Source: Prorocentrum cordatum (lineage: Eukaryota > Sar > Dinophyceae > Prorocentrales > Prorocentraceae). From it: 62,000 bases of DNA. Location: positions 249,052-311,051 of the forward strand of contig CAUYUJ010017826.1 in assembly GCA_963575745.1 (NCBI GenBank), given 5' to 3'. The notes beneath the pieces are model-generated. The model was not told the DNA's origin. It made no database searches and saw only the letters and a program-made list of their open reading frames with translations. Below, in pieces: positions 1-11,320 of the stretch (positions are counted from its first letter, which is position 1; each line of letters begins with the position of its first letter). Position numbers and translations under genes: made by a program.

Positions 1-458
1 GGAACGTTCGATGGAGCTCCCGATGGGGCCACGTAACGTGTGAGGGGTGTGCCAAAATGGGGCGGCAGCGACATGCGGGCGGTGGCATTGGCGCTTTCGG
101 TGGAGCTCCCAGCTCCCGATGTGGCCACGAAGCGTGTGAGGGGTGTACCGAAACAGAGACATGCGGAGAGCAAAGGCAAGGAGGGGGAGGAGAGAGGAGG
201 AGGGGGAGGAGGAGAAGGAGGAGGAGGAGGAGGAAGAGGAGGAGGAGGAGGAATAGGAGGAGGAGGAGGAGGAAGAGGAGGAGGAGGAGGAGAAGGAGGA
301 GGAGGAGGAGGAGCAGGAGGAGCAGGAGGAGGGAAGGAAGGAACGAAGGAAGGAAGGAAAGAAGGAAGGAAGGAAGGAATGAAGGAAGGAAGGAGGAGGA
401 GAACGCGGGGCACCGTCTCTTCAAAACGAGGACCCAACACCACATAATGGTTGGGACA
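1..458 (+). repeat. Composite minisatellite module, copy 1 (5' truncated by window edge)
   Basis: Positions 1-150 hold the end of a minisatellite whose unit contains GGTGGAGCTCCC, GGGGCCACGAAGCGTGTGAG and GGGGTGTGCC. 180-400 is a purine-only GGA/GGAA tract. 401-458 is a unique tail containing TTCAAAACGAGGACCCAACA and ending ATGGTTGGGACA. The same order of parts recurs at 4418-6578 and, inverted, at 1907-2883. Long Gly- or Arg-rich ORFs here come from the purine tract and are not genes. Confidence 0.85.
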
Positions 459-926
459 TACCCTCAGCAGGGGCTTTGGGATGTTTTTGTTGGGAAGGTT
501 CCCAAGCCTCTCCAACGATGCACCCAGTACTCCACAGCCTCCGTATTCGACATAACGCCAGGCATTTCACAGCCTCGGTGTCCAACCGACACCCCAGTAT
601 TCCTCAGCCCCCGTCTCCAAGACGGCAGCCGTAGGAGTTGCATTGAAAATCCGCTTAAAGCAGTCTCTCTCCCTCTCTCTCTCTAGATTGCCCTTCATGC
701 TCTTCTGGTCTCCCTCTCGCCAGCGATTTCCTGAACAATTCTTCACGCTTCGCGTATCCCCACCAGACCATTCGAAGTCCCTGCCCATGAGAGTTGATGG
801 GGGAAGGGACGAATAGACACAGGTAGTCATGTCGGGCAATCAGGGTGAACAGAGAGATCTCTGGGAGCAAAGGGTGGCCTTGGAGGAGAGCCTCTTCGGG
901 CCATCCCTGGGGCCCGCGTGGGGACG
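459..926. other. Intergenic, no gene seen
   Basis: Mixed sequence with a short (CT)n run near 663-685. No ORF here shows domain-like composition. Confidence 0.5.
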
Positions 927-1090
927 AGCGAAGGAGGAGGAGGAGGAGGAGGAGGAGGAGGAGGAGGAGGAGGAGGAGGAGATGGAGAGCAGGAGGAGAT
1001 GGAGGATGAGGAGGAGGAAGAGGAGGAGGAGGAAGAAGACGACGACGACGACCACGACGACGAAGGGGAGGAAAAGGCAGACGACGATGG
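927..1090 (+). repeat. (GAG)n/(GAC)n microsatellite
   Basis: A run of GAGGAG changes to GAAGAC and GACGAC triplets. It generates poly-Glu/Asp ORFs on plus and poly-Ser/Leu ORFs on minus, which are artefacts. Confidence 0.9.
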
Positions 1091-1124
1091 CAAGTACGAA
1101 GACGAGGACAGAGCCATCAAAATC

Positions 1125-1290
1125 GCCTCTTGGAGCCCTCTCGGGACTCTTTTGGAGGATCTTGGGGTCTTCCCGGGGCTCTTTTGGGGCGTCTTGGGGC
1201 CCTCTTGGGGCTCTCCTGGAGCCTTCATCGAGGGTCCCTTGGGAGCCCCGGAGGGCCTCTTGGGGCCATCTCGGAGGCCATCGATCAAGG
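1125..1290 (+). repeat. Degenerate 12-15 bp periodic repeat (family I)
   Basis: Repeated variants of TCTTGGGGCCCTCTTGGGG occur about every 12-15 bp. The same period and core return at 22090-22400, 22595-22850 and, on minus, 60530-61060. Confidence 0.7.
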
Positions 1291-1814
1291 GAAAGGGGAG
1301 GTCCGCCCTTCCTCCCTCCCTCTTCCTCCTCCCCCTGCTCACCCTCGGTCCTCCCCCCCCTCCTCGCTCCCATTCCCTACTGCCCCCCCCTCCTCAGCCT
1401 CCGTTCCCCTCTTCCCTTCCCCCGCCCCGCGGAGCGGCTGGGTGAGGGCTGCCGCGCGAGGGCCGAGGGCGCCATCGTTGTATAGCTACGCCTGGCGTGG
1501 AGGCCATTGCGCCACCCCGTGACCACTGGCCAACAAATTGGTCAAATCTAATATGTGCCGACCTGCATCCCCCCGCTCTCAGCATCGTCTGACCGTCTTC
1601 TCGATCCCCATCCGTCCCCACTGGGCCATGGCTTCTCAGCCCCACCAGCCCACCCTTCCAGGTGGGGGTCGGCCCCGCGAAGCACGAAGGGAACACGATC
1701 CCCACCTGGGTGGGGATATGTCGGCCCGTGGGTCCAAGGCCACGCCAGTGGGGATAGGGATCGGTGCTCATACCCCCCACTCCCTGTTCCTGGAGATCGA
1801 TGTCTTGATTTGTT

Positions 1815-1906
1815 CAATGCGGGGTCGCCGGAAGTCCCGACCCTTTCCAATGGACCGTCCTTGCATCCTGAGACGTGTTTTGACGGTCCCAGGGCCCATC
1901 TTGATT
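1815..1906 (-). repeat. Dispersed repeat family F, copy
   Basis: Read on minus, it contains GGGCCCTGGGACCGTCAAAA, then a GGGTCGGGACTTCCGG block and GCATTGAACAAATCAAGACA. These blocks are shared with the copy at 31570-31715. It abuts the tail of the inverted composite module. Confidence 0.7.
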
Positions 1907-2883
1907 TGTCCCAACATTTTTTTTGTGTTGGGTCCTCGGGTTCCCGCGTCTCCCACCTCTCCTCCTCCCCCTCCTCCCTCCTCCCATATCATAAGCATCG
2001 TCATCGTCGTCACGATCATCATCAGCATCATCATCAACATCATCATCAGCAGCAGCAGCATCGCCACGCATTTCGGCACATCCCTCACACGATTCATGGC
2101 CACATAGGGAGCTCCACCGAAGGCCCCAGCGCCACCGCCCGCATGCGTCCGACACAACAACTTCGACACACCCCTCACACGTTCCACCAAAAGGTCCCAG
2201 TTCCACCGCCCGTGTGCATCCGCCACACCCGTTTCAGCACACCCCTCACAAGTTTCGTGGCCCCAAAGGGAGCCCCACCGAAGGCGCCAGTGCCACCGCC
2301 CGCATGCGTCCGCCAGACCCGTTTCGGCACACCCCTCACACGTTTCGTGGTCCCTTGGGGAGCTCCACCGAAGGCCCCAATGCCACCGCCCGCATGCGTC
2401 CGCCACACCCATTTCGGCATACCCTCACACGTTTCGTAGCACCATGGGGAACTCCACCGAAGGCCCCAGAGCCACCGCCCGCATGCGTCCGCCACATTCA
2501 TTTCGGCACACCATCATACGTTTCGTGGCCCTACATGGGGGCTCCACCGAAGGCTTCGGTGGCAGGGCCCGCACGCGTCCTCACCACTCATTTCGGCACA
2601 CCCTTCACACGTTTCGTGGCCCCTAGGGAGCTCGAGCGAAAGCCCCAGTGGTAGGTCCCGCATGCGTCCTCACCACTCATTTCGGCACACCTCTCACTAG
2701 TCTCGTGGCCCCATAGGGAGCTCCACCGAAGGCCCCAGTGGCAGGGCCCGCTTGCCCCCCCTCGCCCATGTCGACACACCCCTCACACGTTGCGTGGCCA
2801 CACAGGGAGCTCCACCGAAAGCATTATTTACAATTGCGTTTCTCCCAACTGCATATGGTTGGGTCCGTCGCCACGCTGATTTA
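1907..2883 (-). repeat. Composite minisatellite module, copy 2 (complete, inverted)
   Basis: On minus the order is head (2821-2883, containing CCAACCATATGCAGTTGGGA), minisatellite (about 2080-2820, roughly eight units of 89 bp), GAT/ATG microsatellite (about 1985-2070) and tail (1907-1955, containing CGAGGACCCAACAC). Head and tail are both near-matches to the copy at 4418-6578, so this is one defined element and not chance adjacency. The termini carry a weak inverted repeat around CCAACCAT. Confidence 0.85.
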
Positions 2884-3163
2884 GATGCGTTGGAGGTGTT
2901 CTTGCTGCAGCCGCTTGCTCGAGCGGCCGGGGCGCGCGCGCGCGGGCGCGCCTGCGGGGTCGCGATGGGCGCCGAGGCGGGCACGGCGCCCGGGTCGACG
3001 AGGACGCCCGCGTCGCGCGGGAGCCACCGCCGCCGCGGCGTGTCGCCGCCCCTCGTCGTCGCCACGGAGCGGCGTGGGCCTCACCCCCAGATCTCAACGA
3101 TGTTGCTTGTTTCCGCCAGCAGGTTTTCCTTATAGTAGCGTCTCGCTAGAGGGCTTCAGTCTA
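2884..3163. other. GC-rich intergenic spacer
   Basis: Contains a (GC)n-like run at 2932-2955. No gene or repeat family was recognised. Confidence 0.5.
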
Positions 3164-3331
3164 GGCCTCCCAGATGGGGTCCGAGTGGACAGGGTCGGAG
3201 GGTCACGCCTCGATGTTGAGCCTGATTTTCTTTACGTCGACGTCGCCGATACATCGCCGATGCATCGGGGATGCATTCGCGATGCGGCGCGATCCTCCTG
3301 CCCCACCTGCTCGAACCCCATCTGGGAGGCC
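3164..3331. mobile_element. Foldback/MITE-like element, family A copy 1
   Basis: Terminal inverted repeats of about 46 bp: left starts GGCCTCCCAGATGGGGTC and right ends ACCCCATCTGGGAGGCC. The centre holds repeated GATGCATCGCCGAT motifs. Other copies are at 17602-17773, 23212-23422 and a right-end fragment at 49560-49700. No clear target duplication was found. Confidence 0.75.
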
Positions 3332-3483
3332 TTTACCTGATGGAGGTGGACAAGGGTTTTAGACGGGTCCCACGGGGGAGCCTGGGAACGCCTCCCTAGA
3401 TCGCCAGGTCCAGCAGCCGTTCGCCCCAAGTTCTCCTGACAATTTCTTGCGAAGGTTTTACGGCTGGTGCCGCCGACCCTGAA

Positions 3484-3512
3484 TGGACGACGACGACGAC
3501 GACGACGATGAC

Positions 3513-3543
<31 letters not shown>

Positions 3544-3563
3544 GCGGCGGCGGCGGCGGCGAC
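3484..3563 (+). repeat. (GAC)n/(GGC)n microsatellite
   Basis: Continuous GAC and GGC triplets run directly into the 176 bp tandem duplication that follows. Confidence 0.9.
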
Positions 3564-3917
3564 GACGACGAGGATGGCGACGACGATGGCGACGACGATG
3601 GCGATGGCGATGGCGATGACGACGCTGACGCTCTGGAGCCAGGAAGGGGTGCTCACCCCCAGGAGGGGGCGGGGGGGGGGTCACAACTCTTGAGACCTCC
3701 CCACACACCCCAACCCATCCCACCTCTGACCCCTCCGCCGACGACGAGGATGGCGACGACGATGGCGACGACGATGGCGATGGCGATGGCGGTGACGACG
3801 CTGACGCTCTGGAGCCAGGAAGGGGTGCTCGCCCCCAGGAGGGGGCGGGGGGGGGGGTCACAACTCTTGAGACCTCCCCACACACCCCAACCCATCCCAC
3901 CTCTGACCCCTCCGCCG
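3564..3917 (+). repeat. Two-copy tandem duplication, period 176 bp
   Basis: Copies begin at 3564 and 3740. Each has GACGACGAGGATGGCG triplets, then CTCTGGAGCCAGGAAGGGGT, a G-run and a CCACACACCCC block. Only a few positions differ, so the duplication is recent. Confidence 0.9.
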
Positions 3918-4417
3918 GGACCCCTCCCCGCCCCCCGGGACCCCCCCCGCCAGACGGGGAAGCGATCAGGGGTTTTCTTCCGACTCGAATGCGACGTTGC
4001 CCGATTTCCCGGCCAGGACGCTTGAGGGGGAGCGGCGGCGACGTCGACGACGACGACGACGACTCAAACGGAAAAGCCTGTCGATTCAGGAATCGTGCAC
4101 TCCCATCAATGCGGGTAACATGTTCTGTCCAGGCGACCACGGTTCATTGGCACAGCATACATTATGGTGCACATGACTGTGAGTTCCCGATGGATCCCCA
4201 GGAATACCTGGGGATGCACGTTTGCACTGTCCGACCGCCTACTCCTCGACCCGCCTCTTCGCCTTCGCTGCTACTAGGGTGTTCTGCTTAGATTAATGTC
4301 CTAGATGTCGGCCCAAGGGGGCAGTATTCGGGCCCTGGAACCATCAAACATTGATCCAGGCCGGGACGACAACTAACCCCTTGGGGAAGCGGTCAGGATT
4401 TTTGGGGCCGCGGATGG
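3918..4417. other. Intergenic, no gene seen
   Basis: A short (GAC)n run at 4038-4062 is the only structure noticed. Confidence 0.5.
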
Positions 4418-6578
4418 GAAGTTAGCTTGGCGAAGGATCCAACCATATGCAGTTGTGAATACCGCAGTTGTAGGTCTCTTCTTCGGTGGTGCCCCCTTAT
4501 CGGGCCACGAAGCGCTGTAGCGGGCAGGGGAGACGCATGCGGGCTGCGACACTGGGACCTTCGGTGGAGCTCCCCATGGGGCCACGAAGCGCTGTACTGG
4601 GTGGGGGAAACGCATGCGGGCTGCGACACAGAGCTTCGGTGGAGCACCCCATGGAGCCACGAAGCGCTGTACTGGGCTGGGGAGGCGCATGCGGGCCGCG
4701 CCGCTAGGACCCTCAGTGGAGCTCCCTACGGGGCCGCGAAGCGTTGTACTGGCGGGGGGCGCATGCAGGCTGCGCCACCGGGACCTTCGGTGGAGCTCCC
4801 TATGGGGCCACGAAGCGCTGTACTGGGTTGGGGAGGCGCATGCGGGCCGCGCCGCTAGGACCCTCAGTGGAGCTCCCTACGGGGCCGCGAAGCGTTGTAC
4901 TGGCGGGGGGCGCATGCAGGCTGCGCCACCGGGACCTTCGGTGGAGCTCCCTATGGGGCCACGACGCGCTGAAATGGGTGGGGGAGACGCATACGGGCTA
5001 CGCCACTGGGGCCGTCGGTGGACGAAGCGCTGTACTGGGTGGGGGAGGCGCATGCGTGCTGCGACACTGGGACCCTCGGTGGAGCTCCCTGGGGGCCACG
5101 AAGGGCTGTACTAGTTGGGGGAGACGTATGCAGGCTGCGCCACTGGAACCTCCAGTGGAGCTCCCTTTGGGGCCACGAAGCGCTGTACTGGGTGTGAGAG
5201 ACGCATGCGGGCTGCGCCACTGAGACCTTTGGTGGAGCTCCCCATGGGGAGACGTATGCAGGCTGCGCCACTGGAACCTCCAGTGGAGCTCCCTTTGGGG
5301 CCACGAAGCGCTGTACTGGGTGTGAGAGAGACGCATGCGGGCTGCGCCACTGGAACCTTCGGTGGAGCTCCCTATGGGGCCACGAAGCGTTGTACAGGGT
5401 GCGGGAGACGCATGCGGAATGGTAGCACTGGGGCCGTCGGTGGAGCTCCCTATGGGGCAGCGAAGCGCTGTACTGGGTGGGGGGTACGCATGCGGACGGT
5501 AGCACTGGGACCGTCGGTGGAGCTCCCTATGGGGCCACGAAGCGCTGTACTGGGTTGGGGAGGCGCATGCGGGCGGTAGCACTGGGGCCGTCGGTGGAGT
5601 TCCCAATGGGGCCACGAAGCTCTGTACTGGGTGGGGGGGACGCATGCGGGTGGTAGCGCTGGGACCTTCGGTGAAGCCCCTTATGTGGCCCCGAAGCGCT
5701 CTACTGGGCAGAGGGGACGCACGCGAGCGCTAGCGCTGGGACCATCGGTGGAGTTCCTTTTGGGGCCACGGAACGCTGTGCTGGGTGTGTGTGTGTGGGG
5801 GGGGGGGGCGCACGCAGGCGGTAGCATTGGGGCTGTCGGTGGAGCTCCCAGTGAGGCAGCGAGACGCCGTGCTGAGTAAAATATGCATGCGGGCAGTACC
5901 ATTTAAACCTGCAGTAAAGCTCCTTATAAACTATGAGGCCACGAAGCGCTGTACTGGGCGGGGGCGACGCGTGCAGGCGGTAGCACTGGGGACGTCGGTG
6001 GGGCTCCTATGGGGCAGGGAAACGCTGCACTGGGAGGTGGGGGGGGCGCATGCGGGCGGTAGCGCTGGGACTTTCGGTAGAGCTCCCCATGGGGCCACGA
6101 AGCGCTGCATTGGGTGGGGGAGACGCATGCGGGCGGTGGCACTCGGGCCGTCGGTGGAGCTCCCCATGGGGCCGCGAAGCGCTTTTCTGGGTGGAGGGGG
6201 CGCACGCGGGCGGTAGCACTGGGACCTTCGGTGGAGCTCCCCATGGGGCCACGAAGTTCTGCACTTGGTGGCGAGGACGCATGCGGGTGGTACCACTGGG
6301 GCCGTCGGTGGAGCTCCCTATGGAGCCACGAAAGATGAGAGGTCGCAGATGATGACGATGCTGATGCTGCTGCTGATGCTGATGTTGATGATGATGATGC
6401 TGCTGCTGTTGATGATGATGATGATGATGATGATGGTGATTGTGATGGTGATGGTGATGGTGGTTGTGATGACGACGATGATGAGAAGAGGGAAGAGGGG
6501 AGGAGGAAGGAAGGAAGAAAGGAATGCGGGGACCGCCTCTTCAAAACGAGGACCCAACACCACAGGATGGCTGGGACA
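4418..6578 (+). repeat. Composite minisatellite module, copy 3 (complete)
   Basis: Head 4418-4475 contains GGATCCAACCATATGCAGTT. The minisatellite spans about 4486-6335, roughly 24 units of 76 bp, each with GACGCATGCGGGC, GGTGGAGCTCCC and GGGGCCACGAAGCGCTGTAC. A two-unit block (about 152 bp) is repeated at 4677-4970, and another block at 5107-5330, so higher-order repeats have formed. An ATG/CTG microsatellite follows at about 6348-6483, then the tail 6521-6578. Long ORFs reading through it repeat with the unit and are not supported as genes. Confidence 0.9.
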
Positions 6579-6640
6579 AATCATTTGTTGGTGGATGTCA
6601 TGGCACACGGGCGCCGTGGGGAAACGAGCCACATATACCT

Positions 6641-6982
<342 letters not shown>

Positions 6983-7003
6983 GCGTAGCCAGTTTGGTTC
7001 AAG
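6983..7003 (+). other. Relic of dinoflagellate spliced leader
   Basis: Reads CGTAGCCAGTTTGGTTCAAG from 6984. It matches 18 of 21 positions of the conserved leader. In this phylum the leader is added in trans to mRNA, so a genomic copy at a gene's 5' end marks reverse-transcribed mRNA. A coding-like stretch starts about 100 bp downstream. Confidence 0.7.
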
Positions 7004-8638
7004 CCTGCCTTGGGCGCCAGGGCGGGCGAGGAGCGCGGCTTGCCTCTCCCTTCGTAGGAGAGAGCGGCTCTGTCTCTTTCCCCCTTGGTGCGGCCCCCGC
7101 GATGGCGACGGGCGTCGAGGCGATGGACCTACGGTCGAACGGGAGCGCGGGACTGATCATGGCGATGGCCGTCCAGGGCGTTGCTCAGGGCGCTGCGGCG
7201 AGCGGCACATCACAACAAGCAATCGCGGCCGCCGTGACTGCGGCGCTACGCACGGCGTGGGCGCTTCTGGCAGGCGCCGACTCCGAGGAGGACGCCGAGC
7301 TTGCGATGCGCTGGCAGGCCATGCAGCCCGCTATGCGCCAGCAGGTGCACGGCGCCCCGCTATGCGGCGGAGCCCGCGCCAGGCGCAACGTCGGGGCACA
7401 CGTCGGCCTCGGCAAGGGCGTCGAGGCCCTGCGGCAGGCCTTGGCGCGGCCGCAGCACGCCCAGCGTGGCGGGCGCTGCGGGCCCCGAAAGAAGCAGGCG
7501 GCGTCCCAGAACCACATCGTGGACGACCCCGAGGCGCGCGAGGACGCGGGGGAGGAGGAACACCAGCGCCCCTTCGAGAAGGACGCGGTGCTGGGCGAGT
7601 TCCCGCCCTCCCCGCAGCCCAGCGCGTCGGCCACGCCGACGGCGTCCAGATGGAGGGCGGCACCAGCATGGGCATCAGGGAGCCAGACGTGGACGATTGC
7701 AAGGGCACCGACCAAGTCGTCGGCACCCCCGAGGGCGAGGTCAACGACAAGGAGGGCGCGACGGAGGTGGGCGGGTACCCCTTCGACGTCGTGCGCCCCC
7801 TCGGGGGCGGCAGCCAGGTCATCTCGCAGGCGACCGACGGCCCCGTTGAGGTCGCCCCCCTCTCCGAGGACGTGGTGCGCGGCCAGACCGCCGCCGAGAC
7901 GGAGGTCGTGCGAGGCCGCCGCGGTGCGCCGCCGAGGGCGGCGAGCGTGTGCGTTGCAGCCCGTGGCAAGGGCGCAGCTGCGCCTCGTACGGGGGCCCGT
8001 GCCAGCAGCGCAGACTGGCACCTCGTGCGCCCGCGGTGGCGGCCCTCCCGAGGGTGACGCTTCGACCTCGCGCAGGCGGTGCGGCTCACCGAGCCCGTGG
8101 TGCCGCCGCCCCTCGCCTCGGGTCTACGCTGGTGGAAACAGGACGTCGGCGAGGCCAGCGCGAAGGTGCGCGAGGATCCCGTGATGCAGGGCCGCCTCTG
8201 CGAGGCGGCTCCCAAGGGCAGGACAGCGACATGGAGCCCGCCGCCCAGCCCCTCCCGCCCTCCACCCGGCGGCAGAGGCGGCGCTGGCAGCAGCAGGGGG
8301 GCGAGGAGGCGGCGGACAACGGTTTCGTCCTCCCCTCGGTCCTCGCCCAGATGGAGGAGTCGGTCGAGGCCCAGCGGCGGGCCCAGGCCAGCCACGTGGA
8401 TGAACTGGCCAAGATGCTTGCCCTCCGAGCGCAGGAGCTGACCGTGGCGTTGCGCTGCGGAGCGGTGGGCGCCGTTGACGAAGCCAAGGCGCGCTTGAGG
8501 GCGGCCGTGGACCAGCGTCGTCAGGCCGCGGCCCAGTTCGACGGCAAGATGGCCCTCCTCGAGCAGCGGCGCGAGGCTCTGCAGCGAGCCTTGGAGGGTT
8601 CTGCAGCGAGAGTGCCAGCGGCGCGGGTGGCCTCATGA
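7004..8638 (+). pseudogene. Leader-tagged retrocopy of an unrecognised gene, frameshifted
   Basis: From an ATG at 7102 the frame opens MATGVEAMDLRSNGSAG with strong G/C third-position bias. Near 7640 coding character moves to a second frame (MEGGTSMGIREPDVDD, 7650 on), which meets a TGA at 8055-8057 and continues after it (AVRLTEPVVPPPLASGL). Near 8220 it moves to a third frame that ends at 8636-8638. The last 100 residues are charged and helical (EESVEAQRRAQASHVDELAK), probably coiled coil. Codon bias persists across the shifts, so this was one protein of roughly 500 residues. I do not recognise the family. Absence of introns, the leader relic and the frame damage fit a processed pseudogene; a spliced gene or sequencing errors are alternatives. 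Confidence 0.55.
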
Positions 8639-9092
8639 AGCGGCCAGGAGGCGTGCGAGGCCGGTGGCCCGCGGTGCGCCTCTGAGAGGCCCCCAGCGGT
8701 AGATTTGCTGCCCCCTTGGCGCGGTTTCCGCCGTGGCTGAGGGGCCTGAGGGGCGGTCCGTCCCTTGGGGTGCCTGGGCCCGCATTCGCCGTTGGCGGGG
8801 CCGGGGCTCGGCGGAGCAGCCTCGCATTTTTGTGCCGCCCTCGGCACTGTCGTGCTTAGGGGCCTGGGGTGGGGTGTGGCCCCCAGTGGGCCCTGGATCC
8901 GCCACCCTGGGGCCCTGGGGTGCTGGGGGGGGCGCATCCCTTCGCACGGCGGGCGGGGAGTCGGTGGCCCCCCGTCGTGGCTCAGTAGGCCTGGCGGGCC
9001 GAGAGCGCAGCGCAGGGCCTGCTGGCCCGAAGGCTGCGGCGAGGCGCGGGCGCCCCACAGTGCCCGATCACCAGAATCACCAGAATCACCAG
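8639..9092. other. GC-rich spacer, no gene seen
   Basis: Possible 3' remnant of the retrocopy. No poly-A tract is visible. Confidence 0.4.
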
Positions 9093-9185
<93 letters not shown>

Positions 9186-9190
9186 CTCAC
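9093..9190 (+). repeat. (CA)n then (CGCA)n microsatellite
   Basis: Two adjoining simple repeats, preceded by three ATCACCAGA units at 9065-9092. Confidence 0.95.
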
Positions 9191-9555
9191 TCCCACCCAC
9201 ACACATGTTTTGGCGTCGTGGCCACGCGCGCAGCGGCACGGCGAACACGCGTCGGAGAAGCGCGTGCACCAGCCTTGCCCACGCGGCGAGGAGGCACTGG
9301 ATCCACTCATAAGGGGTCGACACCGACACTCACGGGGGGGCAGCCGTGAGGGGACAAACGAGGGCAAGGGGAGGGAAGGGGAAGCAGGGAAAGGGACAGC
9401 CGAAGCAGTATATACTGCAATGCCCCACCTGCTAGCGAGAAACAGAGGGAAGCGGCAACGGCAGCCACCCGATGCAGAAGACCAAACCAGCGTGGGAACA
9501 TGGCTCAACTGGCGGAACAAGGGACAAACGACGCCTGAACAGGTAGTCCGAGAGC
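9191..9555. other. Spacer between CA repeats, no gene seen
   Basis: Purine-rich in its middle. ATGGCTCAACTGGCGGAAC at 9500-9518 resembles a pol III A box, but no B box follows. Confidence 0.4.
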
Positions 9556-9584
9556 ACAAACGCACACACACAGACACACACAGA

Positions 9585-9678
<94 letters not shown>

Positions 9679-9730
9679 CACACACACACACACACACGCA
9701 AAAGCACACACACACACACGCACGCGCGCG
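9556..9730 (+). repeat. (CA)n microsatellite
   Basis: Long ACACAC run with scattered G interruptions. Confidence 0.95.
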
Positions 9731-9814
9731 CCGTTGTTGTTTGTTGTTGACCGGGCCTGGGCCCTCGGGGCCGTCCGATACAACCAGGTCCGAAGAATTT
9801 AGTCTAGAGGAGGG

Positions 9815-10220
9815 GTAGAAGAGAGAGAGAGCGGGAGAAGGAGGTAGAGGGGGATGAAAAGCTGACGGAAGAGAGAGACAGAAAGAAAAAGAGAGAGAGA
9901 GAGGAGCCAGAACAGAAGGGGGTTAGGAGGAGCGGGAAGGGGGCGGGCTGCGGAGGAGGAACTAGGAGAGGATGGAATGAGGAGGATGGGTCGGGGTAGG
10001 AGGAAGACAGGGAGGTAGCTGGAAGGAGGCGGTGGGAGAGGGCGGAAAAGGAGCAAGTGAAGGGGAAGGTTGGATAAGGAGGATGAGGAGGAAAATGAGG
10101 AGGAGGAAGAGCATGAGAAGGTGGCATCGCCCAGTTCCAACACCGAAAATAGCGGCGCTGGCAGCAGCAGCAGCTTCCAGCAGGCAGCCGCAGCAGCTAC
10201 AGCAGCAGCAGCAGCAGTAG
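9815..10220 (+). repeat. Purine-rich (GA/GGA) tract ending in (CAG)n
   Basis: GAGAGA, then GGA-rich sequence, then CAGCAG at 10160-10215. Poly-Gln and Pro/Leu-rich ORFs are artefacts. Confidence 0.8.
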
Positions 10221-10525
10221 TCATTGGCAGTGGCAACTACAGAATATCTAACTGTGGAATGGCGCAGCCGATCTCTACAAGTCTTCTGTTCACCCTCGTC
10301 TCGTCGCCCAAGCGCGCGTGCTGGCAAGCTGGTGTGACGATACGACGCGGCCGCCGAGCGCTTACGGCCTGGAGCCTGCATATTACACCCAGACCTCCAG
10401 CGGATCAGTTTGTTTAACTCTATGGGCCCAGGAGCTCCCGTCGCCCTCCCCCAGGGCTGGCCCCTGATCCCGGATCGCATGCCGTGACGGCCCCAGGTCC
10501 CGAAGACGGCCCCACGGAAGCGGCG
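10221..10525. other. Spacer between microsatellites, no gene seen
   Basis: Low-repeat sequence without a persuasive ORF. Confidence 0.4.
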
Positions 10526-10615
10526 ACCACGGCGACGGAAGCGAAGACGACGACGACGACGAAGACGACGACGACGACGACGACAACGACGACGACGACC
10601 ACGACGACGACGACC

Positions 10616-10647
<32 letters not shown>

Positions 10648-10693
10648 TACGACGACTACGGCGACGACGACGACGACGAAGGCGGCGATGGCA

Positions 10694-10729
<36 letters not shown>

Positions 10730-10830
10730 GCGACGCAGGCGACGACGACGACGACCACGACGGAAGGCACGGCGGCGACAACGGTAGTGTCGGCGACGAC
10801 GGCGAAGACGAAGTTGGCGGCGGCGACAGC
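10526..10830 (+). repeat. (GAC)n microsatellite
   Basis: About 300 bp of GAC/GGC triplets. Poly-Thr/Asp/Val ORFs are artefacts. Confidence 0.9.
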
Positions 10831-11030
10831 CCGCCGCAGGGACGGCCTCGCCGGCGGCACCCCCGCCGGCGACGAGCGGAACCACTCTGACGACGCGACC
10901 CTGCCCATCCTGCACCGCGGCCGGCGCGGAGGCCAAGAGGCGTCCCAGAGGCACGACCTCCTGCGACGGCGGGTGTCGTCAGTCGGGGGCGTCGGCGCCG
11001 TAGCCGCCTGTGTTCTCCAGCTGCTCTGCA
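10831..11030. other. GC-rich spacer
   Basis: No gene or repeat family seen. Confidence 0.4.
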
Positions 11031-11320
11031 CCTCCTTTTCTCTTCCTCCTCCTCCTCCTCCTCCGCCTCATCCTCATCCTGGGCCATCTCCTCCTCCTCC
11101 TCCTCTTCCTCCTCCTCCTCCTCCTCCTCCTCCTCCGTCTCCTCATCACCGTCAGCATAATCATCAGCAGCAGCAGCACCATCATCATCCTCATCATCAT
11201 CTTTCGCCTCATCCTCCACTTCCTCCTCCTCCTTCTTCTCTTCCTTCTCCGGATTGTCCACCTTCTCCTCCCCTGCTCTTCCTCCAATTCCTCCTCCTCA
11301 TCCTCCTCATCATCAGCAAG
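11031..11320 (+). repeat. (CTC)n/(CAT)n microsatellite
   Basis: Pyrimidine-rich triplets immediately upstream of the LINE 5' UTR. Acidic ORFs on minus are artefacts. Confidence 0.9.

Noticed and set aside
829-1485. Poly-Glu ORFs and their poly-Ser/Leu partners on minus
   Set aside because: They are entirely explained by GAG/GAC triplet repeats read in several frames.
3484-6335. CRISPR array
   Set aside because: Tandem repeats are contiguous without unique spacers, and the sequence is eukaryotic.
4427-6352. Periodic Gly/Ala/Pro/His ORFs in the minisatellite, suggestive of a repeat protein
   Set aside because: Units are about 76 bp with variable length, so frames drift between units; both strands are equally open. 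No start context or conserved frame.
9500-9520. tRNA or SINE at an A-box-like sequence
   Set aside because: No B box or cloverleaf follows.
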